A stretch of 64,000 nt of DNA from Aureispira anguillae (lineage in GTDB: Bacteria; Bacteroidota; Bacteroidia; Chitinophagales; Saprospiraceae), in NCBI RefSeq assembly GCF_026000115.1, contig NZ_AP026867.1, forward strand, positions 341,501-405,500, written 5' to 3'. The notes below the pieces were generated by a model that was given only the letters and a program-made list of their open reading frames with translations, was not told the origin of the DNA and ran no database searches. The translations under genes were made by a program, and so were the position numbers. Numbering within the stretch: the stretch's first letter is position 1; the number at the start of each line of letters is the position of its first letter. Positions 62,986-64,000 of this stretch are shown piece after piece.

Positions 62986-64000
62986 TTAATAGATGGTTGT
63001 TTTTTTCCATTTAAATAAAATGGCTTCCAGTGCTTTTACATTGATCGGTTTGGCTAAAAAATCGTCCATCCCAGCCTCTTCGCATAAGCGTTGATCTTCG
63101 ATCATAGCATTGGCTGTCATTGCAATAATGATAGGTTGTTTATCCAATTCTTGGCGTATGATTCTAGTTGCTTCTAGCCCATCCATAACAGGCATTTGAA
63201 CATCCATTAATACAAAGTTGAATTGCCCTTCTTTGAGTGCATTGATTGCTTCTTGTCCATTGGTAACGGAATGAACAGTATAGCCCATTTTTTCTAACAA
63301 CCGTATGGCGAGCATACGATTAATTTTATCGTCTTCAACAAGTAAAATACTTAGGTTATTAGGAACAGTGGTTCGAGGTGTAATAATAGCAGTATCAATG
63401 GGGGAGGGCAGTTTAGATTGATTGGGAAGGACATCAAATTTGGCAGTGAAATAGAACGTTGACCCTTCCTTTTCTGTACTTTCAACCCAGATATTGCCTT
63501 GCATTAATTCTACAAAACGTTTGGAAATAGCTAGACCTAAGCCTGTTCCACTATTGGTTCTAGTTCTAGAGTCGTCTACTTGTGTAAATGCATCAAATAG
63601 CTTGGATAAACTATCTTGAGGAATGCCAATTCCAGTATCTTTGATGCTAAACTCTAGGGTTATTTTTTGATCCACTTTATTAATTCGCTGGATGTATAAA
63701 TGTATGTTTCCTTGGTGGGTGAATTTGATCGCATTACCCAATAAATTAATTAATATTTGCTGTAATTTGCCCCCATCTCCAGATAAAATATTGGGGATGT
63801 TTCGTTCAATATGATAATTCAACGAGAGTTCTTTTTCTAAGGCTTTAGGGTGGTTGATATTAATGGCATCTTCAACACATTGAATTAAAGAAAAAGGATC
63901 AATTCTCAATTCTGTTTTGCCCGCCTCTGCTTTGGAATAATCTAATATTTCATTGATAATTTTTAAAAGTCGATTGCTACTGATTTTTATGGTTTGAACA
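62986..64000 (-). CDS. Hybrid sensor histidine kinase, 5' end outside the window
   Basis: The frame is open to the right edge, so the N-terminal sensor and the phospho-His are missing. What remains is the second half of the HisKA helix pair (NRLLKIINEILDYSKAEAGK), then the ATPase domain with LINLLGNAIKFTHQG, DTGIGIPQ and GTGLGLAISKR. A C-terminal receiver domain follows, with ILLVEDDKINRML, the phospho-acceptor Asp in VLMDVQMPVMDG and Lys in FLAKPIN. A membrane-bound or soluble hybrid kinase that passes phosphate to its own receiver and probably on to an Hpt protein elsewhere. Target unknown. Confidence 0.93.
   Translation of the reverse strand, partial: VQTIKISSNRLLKIINEILDYSKAEAGKTELRIDPFSLIQCVEDAININHPKALEKELSLNYHIERNIPNILSGDGGKLQQILINLLGNAIKFTHQGNIHLYIQRINKVDQKITLEFSIKDTGIGIPQDSLSKLFDAFTQVDDSRTRTNSGTGLGLAISKRFVELMQGNIWVESTEKEGSTFYFTAKFDVLPNQSKLPSPIDTAIITPRTTVPNNLSILLVEDDKINRMLAIRLLEKMGYTVHSVTNGQEAINALKEGQFNFVLMDVQMPVMDGLEATRIIRQELDKQPIIIAMTANAMIEDQRLCEEAGMDDFLAKPINVKALEAILFKWKKTTIY

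Overview
The window looks like chromosomal DNA of a gliding marine Bacteroidota, most likely a member of the Saprospiraceae close to Aureispira (an inference from gene content, not a database match). The DNA is AT-rich and Shine-Dalgarno sites are mostly weak or absent. Several promoters carry the Bacteroidota -7 element TAnnTTTG. Five large secreted proteins end in type IX secretion (T9SS) sorting domains, one of them a 2,423-residue SprB-like adhesin. There are also a lipoprotein histidine kinase, a LytS/LytTR pair, a FISUMP lipoprotein and a MutL that lacks endonuclease motifs, all usual in this phylum.

Layout. 1-5.3 kb is an accessory patch. It holds four small unknown genes, one of them cut by the left window edge, and a complete IS3-family element with a classic A6G frameshift site. 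The element sits exactly between two broken genes: an unknown gene on the left and a frameshifted VirE-N/primase-type gene of a mobile element on the right. A further relic reading frame, a degenerate tRNA-like fold, a phage-type repressor and a small structured transcript with a strong terminator follow. 5.4-12.5 kb is sensory: a lipoprotein-type histidine kinase with a TPR-like sensor, then a propeller/Y_Y_Y LytS-type kinase overlapping its LytTR response regulator. 12.6-14.4 kb is a secreted double-LamG protein. 14.9-18.9 kb is stress defence: OxyR divergent from a heme catalase, a DUF1801 protein and an AlkD-like DNA repair glycosylase. 19-22 kb carries a Na/Pi cotransporter with a PhoU tail and a YhiN-type flavoprotein. 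22.4-28.1 kb has a small exported protein and two T9SS cargo proteins. 28.4-34 kb has a NUMOD4/HNH protein, the TrkA-TrkH potassium uptake operon and, divergently, an MscS channel, so potassium uptake and osmotic release sit side by side; an NmrA-like reductase follows. 34.5-37.7 kb has a FISUMP lipoprotein, RluF, a cold-shock protein and an RhlE-type helicase.

38-45.4 kb is the giant adhesin: a cysteine-rich N-terminal domain, a PKD/Ig-like domain, a glycine-rich block, about eleven SprB repeats and a type B sorting domain. 46.6-49.6 kb is a secreted trypsin-like protease with three MAM domains. 49.7-51.1 kb is a TetR regulator divergent from an NAD(P)H oxidoreductase, with two clear palindromic operators around the promoter. 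51.2-54.3 kb holds membrane and unknown genes, including an apparent caspase-fold (clan CD) membrane protein in a two-gene operon. 54.6-64 kb is all on the minus strand: MutL, a small membrane protein, a J-domain membrane protein with HPE in place of HPD, a lipoprotein, an MsbA-like exporter, a TrpF-like pseudoenzyme and the 3' end of a hybrid histidine kinase running off the right edge.

Between the genes there is a dispersed element with terminal inverted repeats (two clear copies, 8.4 and 46.1 kb) and two other inverted-repeat-bounded elements (52.7 and 56.6 kb). A 75-bp tandem repeat lies at 57.3 kb, and perfect hairpin terminators separate most transcription units. No rRNA gene, CRISPR array or origin was seen.
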